Of a DNA stretch of 64,000 nucleotides, positions 42,412-49,420 are shown in pieces. This DNA comes from an uncultured bacterium (GTDB taxonomy: Bacteria; Planctomycetota; UBA1135; GCA-002686595): NCBI GenBank assembly GCA_938075305.1, contig CALJGV010000007.1, positions 339,547-403,546 on the forward strand, given 5' to 3'. The position numbers and the translations under genes are program-made. The first letter of the stretch is position 1; each line of letters begins with the position of its first letter. The notes under the pieces were generated by a model, which did not search any database, was not told the DNA's origin, and saw nothing but the letters and a program-made list of their open reading frames with translations.

Positions 42412-43854
42412 TCAGAACTTCGGTTGGTCGATCTGCAGCGCCTCGAGCATGCGCATCACCAGGCGGCAGATCCGGCGGACCTTGTCGTAGTCGATCTTGT
42501 CCGGGGTGTCCGTCGCCTTGTGGTAGTCCTCGTGGACGTCGCAGAAGAGGAAGGCCACCGGGATGTCGAGGTTCCGCTCAAAGTTGGCGTGGTCAGAGCG
42601 CTCCCAGTAGGAGTCCGCGGAGCGCACCTTCTTGAAGCCCTCCTTCTTCATGTTGGCCTCGGCCACCTTGGTCAGGGCGCTGTAGGCCTCGTGCTTGCTG
42701 GTGGGCGTGATCATGAACTCGTCCGGGGCGTTCCGGCCGATCATGTCGATGTTGATGTTGCACAGCGGCTTCAGGCCCCCGGGGAGATAGGGGTCCTTGG
42801 TCCATGCCTCGGACCCAAGGAGACCCTTCTCCTCGGCCGAGACCCAGGTCAGCATCACCGAGCGACGCATGGGGCCGTACTCCTTGAGCGCCTCGGCGAT
42901 CGCGAGCAGGCCGCAGGTCCCCGAGCCGTTGTCGTCGGCGCCGTTGTAGATGTCACCGTTCTCCCGATAGCCGACGTGGTCGTAGTGCGCCGAGATGATG
43001 ATCAGCTCGTCCTTGAGCTTGGGGTCCGAACCGGGCCAGATGCCCACGACGTTCTCCAGCTGGGCGTCCTCGAGCCGCCCATAGCCGCAGCTCTCGCTGA
43101 TCTCGAGCGAGAGCTTGCCGCCGAGCTTGCGGGACTTCGGCATCATCCCAAGCACATCCTTCGCCGCGGCCTCTGTCAGGTGTAGGACCGGGAAGCCCTC
43201 GCGGCTCGAGGCGTTCCGTGAGAGGCGGGGCGCCTTGATGTTGGCCAGGCTGCGCCCGAAGGTCTCCGCCACGGTCTTCTTCATCTTCCGCTCGTCCGGT
43301 AGGACGATGACGCCCAGGGCGCCGCCCTCCTCCAGGGCCCGGCGGCGCTTGATGGAGAGGCCCTTGGAGTTCGTCCCCACGACCCACTTCCCGCGCGCCT
43401 TGAGCTTGTCGAGGGACTTGGAGTTCAGGTCGTCCGCCCAGATGGCGTCGCCGCTGACCTCGCGCATCCCGAGCGCGGACTGGGGCAGGAAGTAGCCCTC
43501 GCCCATGACGAGGTTCAGCTGCGCGCCATCCTTGCCCTCGATGGAGAGGGAGGTGCGCGCCATGTCCATCCCGCTCTGGGGGTAGGTCCAGTTGTAGAGG
43601 TAGGACTCATCCTGGGCGCCCGGCTGGAAGCCGAGGCGCATGAGCCTCGCGCGGATGTAGCGCGCCGCGATCTTCAGCTGGGGAGAGGGAGAGTCCCGCC
43701 CCTTCATCGCGTCGGAGGCGATGAAGTAGAGGTCCGAGCGGATCTCATCCGCCGTGATGGTGTCGAGCGCGCGGTCAAGGTCGGTCTCATCGACGCCGCT
43801 CGTAGGAAGCGCCAGGGAGGCGCCAAGGATCAATGCGGATGCAATCAGCTTCAT
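42412..43854 (-). CDS. Secreted M28 family zinc aminopeptidase
   Basis: An exported 480-residue metallopeptidase with a signal peptide at residues 1-20 (MKLIASALILGASLALPTSG). A PA-type insertion is seen in the middle (GVIVLPDERKMKKTVAETF). The co-catalytic di-zinc site of M28 enzymes follows: SAHYDHVG, GADDNGSGT, SAEEKGLLGSEAW (general-base Glu and ligand Glu), INIDMIGR and DVHEDYHKATDTPDKID. All ligands are present, so it should be active. It acts in the periplasm or outside the cell, releasing N-terminal residues from peptides. It is followed after 76 bases, upstream in its own strand direction, by the lipoprotein metallopeptidase, so both may feed on extracellular protein. Confidence 0.93.
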   Translation of the reverse strand: MKLIASALILGASLALPTSGVDETDLDRALDTITADEIRSDLYFIASDAMKGRDSPSPQLKIAARYIRARLMRLGFQPGAQDESYLYNWTYPQSGMDMARTSLSIEGKDGAQLNLVMGEGYFLPQSALGMREVSGDAIWADDLNSKSLDKLKARGKWVVGTNSKGLSIKRRRALEEGGALGVIVLPDERKMKKTVAETFGRSLANIKAPRLSRNASSREGFPVLHLTEAAAKDVLGMMPKSRKLGGKLSLEISESCGYGRLEDAQLENVVGIWPGSDPKLKDELIIISAHYDHVGYRENGDIYNGADDNGSGTCGLLAIAEALKEYGPMRRSVMLTWVSAEEKGLLGSEAWTKDPYLPGGLKPLCNINIDMIGRNAPDEFMITPTSKHEAYSALTKVAEANMKKEGFKKVRSADSYWERSDHANFERNLDIPVAFLFCDVHEDYHKATDTPDKIDYDKVRRICRLVMRMLEALQIDQPKF

Positions 43855-43879
43855 GGGAGGGTCCCTCCGGGACGCGAGG

Positions 43880-43885
43880 ATCGTA
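43880..43885 (-). promoter_or_regulatory. -10 box (TACGAT) for the M28 peptidase
   Basis: Minus-strand TACGAT, 25 bases before the ATG at 43854. A GGAGGG ribosome-binding site lies between, so this gene is a leadered contrast to the leaderless type. Confidence 0.4.
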
Positions 43886-43930
43886 GCCGCACGGCGCCCC
43901 TGTGTGCTGTTCGCCTTCCGTAGTGAGCCC

Positions 43931-46405
43931 TCAGCGCATGGAGCACCAGGGCTGCTGGAGGGACCCGATCGGGCTCCCCGGGGGCGCGTCCGGGGCTCGG
44001 CTGGCCGGCGAGTCGGCTGGCCCGGTGACCGACCTCTTGAGGACCTGCCGGATCTCGACCTGCAGGTCCTGCAGCCCAGTCCGCTTCGCGACGAGCTGAT
44101 CCGAGGCGAACTCCGCCAGGGCGGGTCGGAGGGCGGCGCGGACCTCCCTCGGTGTCGTCGACCCGAGGTAGGTCGCCATCGCCTCCTCGGCGATCACCGC
44201 CAGGACGAGCTCCCGCAGCGCGCGCTCGTCGTGGGGCATCTGCTCCTTGGAGACGGCTGGCCCCCGGGCGAAGCCGAAGATCGAGTTCACCACGGCGCGG
44301 GCATCCACCGGAGCCTTGTCCGCGGCGGCAGTCTCCGCCGACTGCAGCTCCAGGCGCATCAGCCTCTGGGGATCCATGAGGCCAGACACCGTCATGCGCG
44401 CCGCCACGTCGGCCGCGCCGACCCAATCGAAGGCCACCCCGGCCTCGCGCGCGAAGACCTCCCTCGAGCTCCCATATCCCGGCGGCCGGGGGTAGAGCAG
44501 CCGCCGCAACGGGGCTGGAATGGAGAGGGTCTCCGGGCTGAGCGTGACCATCAAGGCGGCGAGGGCGCGCTGCTGATCGGCGGCCGGCACGGGCTTCATG
44601 GGCTCAGGCCGCCCCCCGTTAACCTCGTGCTCGTAGAGGACCCCGCCGATCATCTTCACCGCGGCGTCCACCTGGAAGCGGTGGTGAAGGTAGAGCGGGA
44701 CGAAGACCTCCTCGAGTTCAGCGACCGGCCGACCGGGCGCGAGGTTCCCCGCTCCGAACCGGCGCAGCGCCACCTGACGGACCTCGAGCGCGTCCAGCAG
44801 CGCCTTGACCGGGTCGTCCCCGTCATCCCAGAGGTTCGCGTAGGGCTGGGCCGCCCCCGCGGGGCGGGCGTCCTGGTCGGTGAGGTACCGCAGCCCCCGG
44901 TCCGCCGCGCCGCGGTGCAGGCGCTCCTGGAAGTCCCCCTGGGCCTCCCCCTCGGGCACCGCCGCGTAGAGGGCGCGGATCGCGTGGACGTCCCAGGCGC
45001 CAACGCCCACCCCGTAGGCGTCCGACACGTCCAGCCCCCCGCGGCCGTTGGGGCGGATTCGCGGGGCGGGATAGTCCATCACCGACGCTCGCTCGGATGC
45101 GCTCGCCGCGAAGTTGTGGGCCAGTCCGAGGGTGTGCCCCACCTCGTGGGCGGCGAGCTGTCGGATCCGCGCGAGGGCGAGCTCCACGGGGTCGTCGAAG
45201 GACCCGCTCCCGGTCTTCTCCGCGCCCAGCATCCCTTCGAACAGCAGCCGGTCCTGCCGGACCCGGAGTGAACCGAGGCTGACGTGCCCCTTGATGATCT
45301 CGCCCGTGCGCGGGTCGCTGATCGCGTTGCCGTAGCTCCAGCCCCGCGTCGAACGGTGGACCCACTGGATCACGTTGTTCCGCACGTCGAGCGGATCGAG
45401 TCCCTCGGGCGCCACCTCGACCCGGAAGGCCCCGGGGTAGCCGGCCTGGGCGAAGGCCTCCGCCCACCAGGAGGCGCCCTCCACCAGCGCCGACCGCACC
45501 GGCTCGGGGGCGGCAGCGTCGACGTAGTAGACGATGGGCTCCACCTCTCCGGAGTCTGGGTCTCGCGTGAGGCGGTGCCGCACCGCCAGCCGCTGGGTGA
45601 TCGGGACGTCGAGCGGGACGCCGTAGTCGAGATAGCGGATGGAGAAGGCCCCCATGCGCGGATCGAAGCGGCGCGGCTCGTAGTCCCCGTCCGGGAGGCG
45701 CAGCAGCCCCTGGCGCTGCACGAAGGTCAGCGCCCCCCCGTCGGGCGCGCTGCTCCGGGCCAGCGGGCCCGGCTTGGCCGAGGTGAAGGTGAGCACCGCG
45801 GCGAACTCCACGTTGTCAGGGAACGCCCGGCAGCGCCCGACGTCGAGGGCGGAACGGTCAGGGTCCAGCTTGAAGCTCCCCTGGCCGCTGCTCGCGAGCG
45901 TGCTCTGGATCCCGTGGGCGTCGCGCACCAGGAAGGACGTGAGGTCCACGAGCACGCGACCGTCCCGGGCCCGGTCCACGGGGGTCCCCCCCCAGAGCAC
46001 GGAGCTCGCGAACGACTGCCGCGCCGCGTCCTGCTCGAGGCTCCCTCCTGAGGACGCGCGGTAGGCCGTGTTGATCTGCTCCAGCAGCACCTTGCCGCCC
46101 ACGCTCCTGAACCGCACCAGGCGCGCGCCGCCCATCTGGCCGCGGTCGAGGCCCACCTCATTGGCCCCGAGTCCGGTCTCGATCCCCTCCACGTGCAGCA
46201 GGCGCACGTGCTCGCCGTCGGCGCCCGCCGCGGGGAGCCACACCAGCGCGGCGCCCTTCTCCCCGTCGAGCCGGAGGTCGAGCAGCGGCGCCTCTCCCCG
46301 GGTCCCCTTCGCGGGCGCTGTGGCGACGGCCCCGGAGGGCTGCCCCTCGCTGGAGGCGCATGCGACGATCAGTCCCAGGCTGAGTGCTTGGATCACGTTC
46401 CTCAT
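43931..46405 (-). CDS. Lipoprotein zinc metallopeptidase (DUF4953/DUF5117-like, HExxH)
   Basis: An 824-residue exported lipoprotein. The N-terminus MRNVIQALSLGLIVACASSEG has a lipobox with the Cys at about 16. The gluzincin/metzincin motif AAHEVGHTLGLAHNFAAS gives the full HExxHxxGxxH zinc site, followed by SVMDYPAPRI as a Met-turn. Surrounding segments (IVYYVDAAAPEPVRSALVEGASWW, VEVAPEGLDPLDVRNNVIQW, TGEIIKGHVSLGSLR) match the DUF5117/DUF4953 protease family. I start it at the ATG at 46405, which has TACCCT six bases upstream. The open frame continues 603 codons antisense to the neighbouring glycosyltransferase and is not credible there. Role: degradation of external protein. Confidence 0.9.
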   Translation of the reverse strand: MRNVIQALSLGLIVACASSEGQPSGAVATAPAKGTRGEAPLLDLRLDGEKGAALVWLPAAGADGEHVRLLHVEGIETGLGANEVGLDRGQMGGARLVRFRSVGGKVLLEQINTAYRASSGGSLEQDAARQSFASSVLWGGTPVDRARDGRVLVDLTSFLVRDAHGIQSTLASSGQGSFKLDPDRSALDVGRCRAFPDNVEFAAVLTFTSAKPGPLARSSAPDGGALTFVQRQGLLRLPDGDYEPRRFDPRMGAFSIRYLDYGVPLDVPITQRLAVRHRLTRDPDSGEVEPIVYYVDAAAPEPVRSALVEGASWWAEAFAQAGYPGAFRVEVAPEGLDPLDVRNNVIQWVHRSTRGWSYGNAISDPRTGEIIKGHVSLGSLRVRQDRLLFEGMLGAEKTGSGSFDDPVELALARIRQLAAHEVGHTLGLAHNFAASASERASVMDYPAPRIRPNGRGGLDVSDAYGVGVGAWDVHAIRALYAAVPEGEAQGDFQERLHRGAADRGLRYLTDQDARPAGAAQPYANLWDDGDDPVKALLDALEVRQVALRRFGAGNLAPGRPVAELEEVFVPLYLHHRFQVDAAVKMIGGVLYEHEVNGGRPEPMKPVPAADQQRALAALMVTLSPETLSIPAPLRRLLYPRPPGYGSSREVFAREAGVAFDWVGAADVAARMTVSGLMDPQRLMRLELQSAETAAADKAPVDARAVVNSIFGFARGPAVSKEQMPHDERALRELVLAVIAEEAMATYLGSTTPREVRAALRPALAEFASDQLVAKRTGLQDLQVEIRQVLKRSVTGPADSPASRAPDAPPGSPIGSLQQPWCSMR

Positions 46406-46411
46406 GTGGCG

Positions 46412-46417
46412 AGGGTA
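46412..46417 (-). promoter_or_regulatory. -10 box (TACCCT) abutting the metallopeptidase start
   Basis: Minus-strand TACCCT with six bases to the ATG at 46405. The same hexamer and the same spacing occur on the opposite strand for the divergent gene at 46493. Confidence 0.5.
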
Positions 46418-46480
46418 CGAATCCAAGCCCGGTTGGCACCTTTCCGACTGAGGAATGAGGGCGAGGCTCGGCTCTCGGCA

Positions 46481-46486
46481 TACCCT
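46481..46486 (+). promoter_or_regulatory. -10 box (TACCCT) abutting the glycosyltransferase start
   Basis: TACCCT with six bases to the ATG at 46493; a mirror image of the promoter for the divergent gene. Predicts a leaderless mRNA. Confidence 0.5.
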
Positions 46487-46492
46487 CCTCGC

Positions 46493-48250
46493 ATGACCGG
46501 CCCCTCTCACATCGACGGCAGCCTCCAGGGGCTGTTTTCCACCGCCCAGCGGGACGCCTCCGCCGAGGAAATCCCCTCTGGCCTCGAGCCCCTGCTCGAG
46601 GAGAACCTCTGCACCCTCGTGGGCGATGCCACCGGCGAGCAGCTGATCGAACGCATCCTCTACGCGGACAGCGGCAAGCACGTGATCATCGGCGGCCCGA
46701 ACCCGCCGCTCTATCGCTTCCGCGGCCGCCTGCGCGAGTTCCGCGTGTCCAAGAAGGAGCTCGAGCAGTCCGTGGCCGACGTGCAGGACGGCGAGACGGT
46801 GTTCCTGTTCGGCATCAGCCTCGGTGAGCAGGCGGCGCACATCCTCCGGACCCGTCCCAACTGCAAGGTCATCGCATGGGACCGCGACCCCTGGCTCATG
46901 CGCCTCGCCCTCACCGGCCAGGACTACAAGTACAGCCTGGGGACCGGCCGCCTGACCCTCTGCCTGGGCGCCGATCTGATCAACCACCTCCCGTCGATGT
47001 CCGGCTATCGCCTCGTGATGCACCCGGTGCTCCGGGAGTTCTACGAGGACGAGCTGCTCCTCACCAAGGAGGCGACCCGCGGCGAGCTCAAGGACGAGGA
47101 CCGCAGGTGGGTCGGCCTCGGCCTGGGCGGCGTGGTCTACAACGAACTGAGCGCCGCGGTCCGGGCCGAGGGCTACTCGGTGTTCCCCCTCGAGGTCCGT
47201 CGCTGGGACCCCCGCGAGACCCGCATCGCGCTGCAGACGCTCCGGCCCGAGCGCGTGGTGACCATCAACTACGACTCCGAGGTGGCCTCGGTGTGCCACG
47301 AGCTGGAGATCCCCCTCGTGGCCTGGGAAGTCGACCCCAAGACCGACCGGCCGCCGGCGCCCCCCGCCGGGGGCGAGGACTTCCGCGTCTTCACCCTGCA
47401 CCCCAAGGACGTGAGCCAGCTCGAGGACGCCGGCTTCTCCTCCGTGGGCTACCTCCCCATCGGGGTGGACACCGACAAGCGCTACCCCCTGGAGCTCAAC
47501 GAGGAGGAGCGCAGCCGCTTCGCCGCCCGCGTCTGCTTCGTGGGCTCGAGCCTCATCGACCGCGCCCGGCGCTTCAAGCGGCTCTTCCTGCAGCTGCACG
47601 CCTCCTTCAACTGCTCGGCCGAGGAGAGCTTCGATGAGACCTCCGAGCGCCTCGAGCGGGTCCTGGCGGCCGAGCGGGCCAACTACGGCGTCTACAACTC
47701 CGACCAGCTCCTCGAGGAGCAGTTCGGCGAGTTCCTGGAGGCCGCGCGGCGCAACGGTACCCCGGACGACCCCAAGAAGTGGGTCGCCGAGATCGTCGCC
47801 TCCCAGAAGCGCGTCGCCTACGTCTCTGCCCTGAGCGACTTCGGCATCCACGTCTGGGGCGACGACCGCTGGAGCGAGGTCTCCGCTGCGGTCCCCGGCG
47901 TGCACTACCGCGGGCTGGCCGAGCAGGGCCACGAACTGACCTGCGTCTACAGCAGCGCCGAGATCCACGTGGACGTGAACCGCATCTACCAGCCGGAGGC
48001 CATCCCCATGCGCGTGATCAACGTGATGGCGTGCGGCGGCTTCCTCATCGCGGAGCACTCCGAGTCGATCCAGGAACTGTTCGAGGTAGGCAAGGAGATC
48101 GAGACCTATCGCACCATCGAGGAGCTCGAGACCAAGGTCGCTCACTACCTCGAGAACCCCGGCGAAGCCCGTGAGATCGCCCAGCGGGGGCTCGAGGCTG
48201 TGCGCCAGCGCCACACCATGCGGATCCGCGCGGCGAGCCTGCTCGCCTGA
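46493..48250 (+). CDS. CgeB/DUF3880-like glycosyltransferase
   Basis: A 585-residue cytoplasmic protein. The C-terminal 200 residues match the glycosyltransferase family 1-like domain of spore-maturation-protein CgeB relatives: VCFVGSSLIDRARRFKRLF, FGIHVWGDDRWSEV, HELTCVYSSAEIHVDVNRIY, PMRVINVMACGGFLIAEHS and IQELFEVGKEIETYRTIEEL. Before it a first Rossmann-like half is seen (VVTINYDSEVASVCHELEIPLVAWEVD). The first 200 residues contain another alpha/beta unit (GETVFLFGISLGEQAAHILR) that recalls the DUF115/6-hydroxymethylpterin-like N-terminal parts of such proteins. The acceptor is unknown; candidates are surface glycans or protein glycosylation. I start it at the ATG at 46493; the frame is open 100 codons earlier, antisense to the neighbour. 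Confidence 0.82.
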   Translation: MTGPSHIDGSLQGLFSTAQRDASAEEIPSGLEPLLEENLCTLVGDATGEQLIERILYADSGKHVIIGGPNPPLYRFRGRLREFRVSKKELEQSVADVQDGETVFLFGISLGEQAAHILRTRPNCKVIAWDRDPWLMRLALTGQDYKYSLGTGRLTLCLGADLINHLPSMSGYRLVMHPVLREFYEDELLLTKEATRGELKDEDRRWVGLGLGGVVYNELSAAVRAEGYSVFPLEVRRWDPRETRIALQTLRPERVVTINYDSEVASVCHELEIPLVAWEVDPKTDRPPAPPAGGEDFRVFTLHPKDVSQLEDAGFSSVGYLPIGVDTDKRYPLELNEEERSRFAARVCFVGSSLIDRARRFKRLFLQLHASFNCSAEESFDETSERLERVLAAERANYGVYNSDQLLEEQFGEFLEAARRNGTPDDPKKWVAEIVASQKRVAYVSALSDFGIHVWGDDRWSEVSAAVPGVHYRGLAEQGHELTCVYSSAEIHVDVNRIYQPEAIPMRVINVMACGGFLIAEHSESIQELFEVGKEIETYRTIEELETKVAHYLENPGEAREIAQRGLEAVRQRHTMRIRAASLLA

Positions 48251-48289
48251 TGGCGCCTGTGTCCGAGAAGATTCTTCGAGAGCACGGGT

Positions 48290-48316
48290 TGTAGCCGGGG
48301 CGCAGCGCCCTACTCT
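48290..48316 (+). promoter_or_regulatory. Promoter of the histidine operon
   Basis: TTGTAG (48290-48295), 16 bases, then TACTCT (48311-48316). The leader-peptide ATG lies 11 bases after the -10, so the 5' leader is only a few bases. Three of six bases of each hexamer match the classical consensus. Confidence 0.45.
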
Positions 48317-48327
48317 CCCGCCTCGCC

Positions 48328-48393
48328 ATGAACGCCTACCTCAACAGCGCGCCCGTCCATCATCACCACGACCCCTCCCGGGTCGGGTGCTGA
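48328..48393 (+). CDS. hisL: Histidine operon leader peptide (21 codons, four consecutive His)
   Basis: Short gene reading MNAYLNSAPVHHHHDPSRVGC then TGA. The His codons occupy 48358-48369 (CAT CAT CAC CAC). It lies 106 bases upstream of hisG, just after a promoter-like sequence, and is followed by a terminator hairpin at 48426-48455. Four His in 21 codons directly before a his operon is the hallmark of a ribosome-mediated attenuator: a ribosome waiting for charged His-tRNA would stall here. The start has no ribosome-binding site and would be nearly leaderless. The peptide itself has no other expected function. Confidence 0.85.
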   Translation: MNAYLNSAPVHHHHDPSRVGC

Positions 48394-48435
48394 GTGCGCG
48401 TGTGACATAGACGTTCCACCGCTCAACGCCGGCCC
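48369..48435 (+). promoter_or_regulatory. Attenuator: mutually exclusive hairpins in the his leader
   Basis: Hairpin 1:2 pairs 48369-48374 with 48380-48385 (six pairs). The antiterminator pairs 48380-48386 with 48429-48435 (seven, one G-U) and 48391-48396 with 48420-48425 (six, one G-U). It therefore competes with both hairpin 1:2 and the terminator. A ribosome on the His codons would mask arm 1 and allow the antiterminator; one that reaches the stop codon (48391) would block it and allow termination. Confidence 0.75.
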
Positions 48436-48455
48436 ACGGGCCGGCGTCTTTCGTT
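48426..48455 (+). terminator. Attenuator terminator of the his operon
   Basis: Nine-pair perfect stem (48426-48434 with 48439-48447) followed by CTTTCGTT, 45 bases before hisG. Its left arm is shared with the antiterminator. Confidence 0.8.
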
Positions 48456-48499
48456 GACGGCGATTCGTGGGCTGGCCTCCCCTCACCAGGAAGCCACCC

Positions 48500-49420
48500 G
48501 TGTCCCTCGAACTCGATTCCCTCCCGGAGTCCGCCGCCGCTCGCGCGGTCTCCCCCACGCCTGCGCCCCTCCGGCTCGCGCTCCCCAAGGGCCGTCAGCA
48601 AGACCAGGTCATCAGCCTGCTCGCTGACGCCGGTGTGTCCGTCGCCATGGGCGGCCGGGCCTACCGCCCCACCGTCTCGCTGCCCGCGGTGGAGACCAAG
48701 CTCCTCAAGCCTCAGAACGTCGTCGAGATGCTCGGGGTGGGCGCCCGCGACGTGGGCTTTGCCGGAGCGGACTGGGCGGAGGAGAAGGCCGCCCCCGTGG
48801 TCGAGCTGCTCGACACCGGCCTCAACCCCGTACGGATTGTCGCCGCGGCGCCCCGCGAGCTGCTCGACGAGCAGGGCCGACTCCCCCGCCGCCCCCTGGT
48901 CATCGCCACCGAGTACCGCCGCCTGACCGAGGCGTGGATCCGGCGCTCCGGGCTCGACGCGCGGGTGCTCACCACCTGCGGCGCCACCGAGGTCTTCCCC
49001 CCCGAGGACGCCGACCTGATCGTCGACAACACCTCCACGGGCTCGACCCTGAAGGCCAACGGGCTGGAGGTCATCGCCGAGCTGTTCCAGTCCTCGACCA
49101 GGCTCTACGCCAGCCAGGAGGCGGCCGTCGACCCTGGTCGCCGCGCCAGGCTCGACGAGCTGACGCTCCTGCTCCGCTCCGTCCTCGACGCGCGCCAGCG
49201 CATGATGCTGGAGCTCAACGTGGCCGCGGCCGACCTGGACCAGGTCCTGGACGTGCTCCCGAGCATGCGCCAGCCCACCATCGCCGCGCTCCGCGGGGAC
49301 GCAGGCTTCGCCGTGCGAGCGGCGGTTCCCCGGGCGGCCATCGCCGACCTCGTCCCGCGCCTCAAGCAGCTCGGCGGCAGCGACATCGTCCTCTCCGGCG
49401 TCAGCCAGCTGGTGCCGTGA
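48500..49420 (+). CDS. hisG: ATP phosphoribosyltransferase HisG, long form
   Basis: First enzyme of histidine synthesis (ATP + PRPP to phosphoribosyl-ATP), 306 residues. The catalytic part shows LRLALPKGR, the AEWxxEE-like GADWAEE and the PRPP-binding DLIVDNTSTGSTLKANGL. A C-terminal ACT-like regulatory domain (IAALRGDAGFAVRAAVPR to the end) marks the long, self-regulated type, so no HisZ is needed. The GTG at 48500 is preferred because AGGAAG lies 7 bases before it; another in-frame GTG lies at 48467. It is the first structural gene behind the leader attenuator and overlaps hisC by TGATG. Confidence 0.94.
   Translation: MSLELDSLPESAAARAVSPTPAPLRLALPKGRQQDQVISLLADAGVSVAMGGRAYRPTVSLPAVETKLLKPQNVVEMLGVGARDVGFAGADWAEEKAAPVVELLDTGLNPVRIVAAAPRELLDEQGRLPRRPLVIATEYRRLTEAWIRRSGLDARVLTTCGATEVFPPEDADLIVDNTSTGSTLKANGLEVIAELFQSSTRLYASQEAAVDPGRRARLDELTLLLRSVLDARQRMMLELNVAAADLDQVLDVLPSMRQPTIAALRGDAGFAVRAAVPRAAIADLVPRLKQLGGSDIVLSGVSQLVP

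Noticed and set aside
46406..48214. Open frame of 603 extra codons upstream of the metallopeptidase start, antisense to the glycosyltransferase
   Set aside because: High third-position GC keeps opposite frames open; the lipoprotein signal peptide and the TACCCT box fix the start at 46405.
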